From: Phanerochaete sordida
Taxonomy: Eukaryota > Basidiomycota > Agaricomycetes > Polyporales > Phanerochaetaceae
Assembly: GCA_019973155.2 (NCBI GenBank)
Contig: BPQB01000182.1
Span: 1-18,840, forward strand
Direction of reading: 5' to 3'
Length of the DNA: 18,840 nt
Shown in pieces: positions 17,528 through 18,840 of the stretch. The notes under the pieces are model-generated. The model saw only the letters and a program-made list of their open reading frames with translations. It did no database searches and was not told where the DNA came from. A program made the translations under genes and the position numbers. Numbering within the stretch: the stretch's first letter is position 1; the number at the start of each line of letters is the position of its first letter.

Positions 17528-18697
17528 CCGCGAGCGAAAAGTGCAGATTAAGGCGCGTGTTGGTTTCACCCGCGGGGAACAGCGCCCCCGCGAGCTACTT
17601 ATCCTGAGGACCATGGAAGGGTCCGCGCCAGGACGGCCTCGACCCGAGGGCCGCGGCCGCCCTCCCTCAAGATACGCACCTTTTCGCTCGCAGTCGTGTA
17701 ACTGTAAGTGGTCAGCGGAATGCACGAAGATAAGTAGAAATGGAAACCGGCCGAGGGCCGTTGCGCAACCCCAGGCAGGACCGCCATGCGACGGTGGTGA
17801 TCATCAGGCAGCCCGAAGGCCCCTTCACACCGGCACAGCCAGCGCAGCGCACCGGACCCTGCAGAGCAGGACCGGCGTGGGAGTCGCAGGACAAGCAAGC
17901 TCGCCGCGGTCACCAGCTGCGCGGCGTGCGTGCGCCCGCTTCCCTGCAGGCTCCGAGGGCGGACGAACCTAGCCCTGGCGAGGAGCGGCGGTGAGGCCGA
18001 GTGTCAACTGCGGCCTGCAGGGAAGCGTATGAGCCGAACCGCACACACAGACTCACGGGGCCGACGAGTCAAACCCCGGCGAGGAGCAGCCCGAAGGCCG
18101 CGTATCAACTGCGGTCTGGTGGCGGCCGGCGACGGCGTGCTGGAGAGGGACAGGGTGAGTGAGGCCCCGACGGCTGCGCTGTGGGGTGAAGGAGTGAGCT
18201 CGCTGTGGGTGACGACGACGACGGCGGCGGCGGCGGCGTCGACGACGACGAGGTACTCACAGCGAATGTTGCGAGGAAACGCAGAGTGCTTGAGGACTCG
18301 AAGGCTTGAGGGGCGGTGGGCTGGTGCTTTCTCCTCGCCGCGGACGCGGGGTATTTATACGCTTCCGGGGCTGGATCAAGGGCCGGACGGGCCTGTTTGT
18401 TTGGCTAGCCTCGCCGGCCGCGGGGCCGGCAAGTGGCGAACGGCCTGCCCACTAGGGCTCGGGGTCCCTCAGTGCGCCGCCGTCCGTCGGCCAGCCTCAG
18501 GCCAGCTGCAGCCCGTCCCACGACGGGGCGGACGCACCATCTGCGACGACGAAGTTAGCCTGGCTCTCAGAGGCAGCACACTCACCAGCTGACGGCTTGG
18601 GGCACCAGCATCGCCTCGCACAAGACTTGAGCCCAGGCGAGCGTGTGGAACAATGGGACGTATTTCGACAGCATACTGGACGGTTGTAACCAGGATG
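17528..18697 (-). repeat. right arm of the ~1.17 kb inverted repeat
   Basis: Reverse-complement copy of 349-1517. It keeps the TATA-like element (18351-18360, read on the minus strand, facing into the window), the trinucleotide tract and the 15 bp stem. The long open frame antisense to the TATA orientation (17930-18592, 220 codons) corresponds to the 221-codon frame at 451-1116 in the left arm. The two differ by 14 residues and one lost threonine. Homology to the left arm stops near 18697, where the sequence switches to a repeat of its own interior. Confidence 0.9.
18379..18514 (+). repeat. first unit of a 326-base-period direct repeat
   Basis: This 136 base piece of the right arm recurs at 18705-18840 with one clear mismatch (A at 18387, T at 18713) and no length change. 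Confidence 0.9.
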
Positions 18698-18704
18698 CTA
18701 CAAG

Positions 18705-18840
18705 AGGGCCGGTCGGGCCTGTTTGTTTGGCTAGCCTCGCCGGCCGCGGGGCCGGCAAGTGGCGAACGGCCTGCCCACTAGGGCTCGGGGTCCCTCAGTG
18801 CGCCGCCGTCCGTCGGCCAGCCTCAGGCCAGCTGCAGCCC
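18705..18840 (+). repeat. second unit of the direct repeat, cut by the window end
   Basis: Matches 18379-18514 and continues off the window. It carries the variants that distinguish the right arm from the left arm, such as CACTAGGG instead of CACCAGGG, so it arose from the right arm after the two arms had diverged. Confidence 0.9.

Overview
The window looks like nuclear DNA of a filamentous fungus, most likely a basidiomycete. It is GC-rich, and its genes are cut by many introns of roughly 45-80 bases with GT-AG ends and CTNAY-like branch sites. Several exons are only 3-16 bases long. No bacterial operon signals are seen. All gene models were spliced by hand. Exon lengths add up to whole codons in every model, and the four recognisable proteins come out near the usual family length.

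Layout. (i) 1-348 is GC-rich sequence with no supported gene. (ii) 349-1517 is the left arm of a ~1.17 kb inverted repeat; the right arm is 17528-18697. (iii) 1518-6633 and on to 10634 is a compact housekeeping block: a small basic protein of unknown function (minus, 2404-2903), proteasome subunit alpha 3 PRE9/PSMA4 (minus, 3453-4616), a CTR copper transporter (plus, 4845-5596), Sm protein D3 (minus, 6016-6633) and a CLC chloride/proton exchanger with two CBS domains (plus, 7058-10634). PRE9/CTR and SMD3/CLC are divergent pairs sharing promoter regions; CTR and SMD3 converge. (iv) 11581-15958 is an accessory block of three tandem plus-strand genes, here called A, B and C. They encode small proteins with a C-terminal membrane segment and basic tail, and share a W-x-x-PAP-x-L-x-x-RKV motif that I cannot assign to a known family. 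(v) 15959-17527 has no supported gene. (vi) The right repeat arm follows, and beyond it a partial tandem duplication runs off the window.

The housekeeping genes act in unrelated processes (protein turnover, copper uptake, splicing, organelle ion balance) and their proximity implies no pathway. The A-B-C cluster is the most novel part: B and C also share promoter blocks, which suggests tandem duplication of whole units and probably common regulation. The inverted repeat encloses both blocks and contains a TATA promoter-like element facing inward, but I see no credible protein in it.
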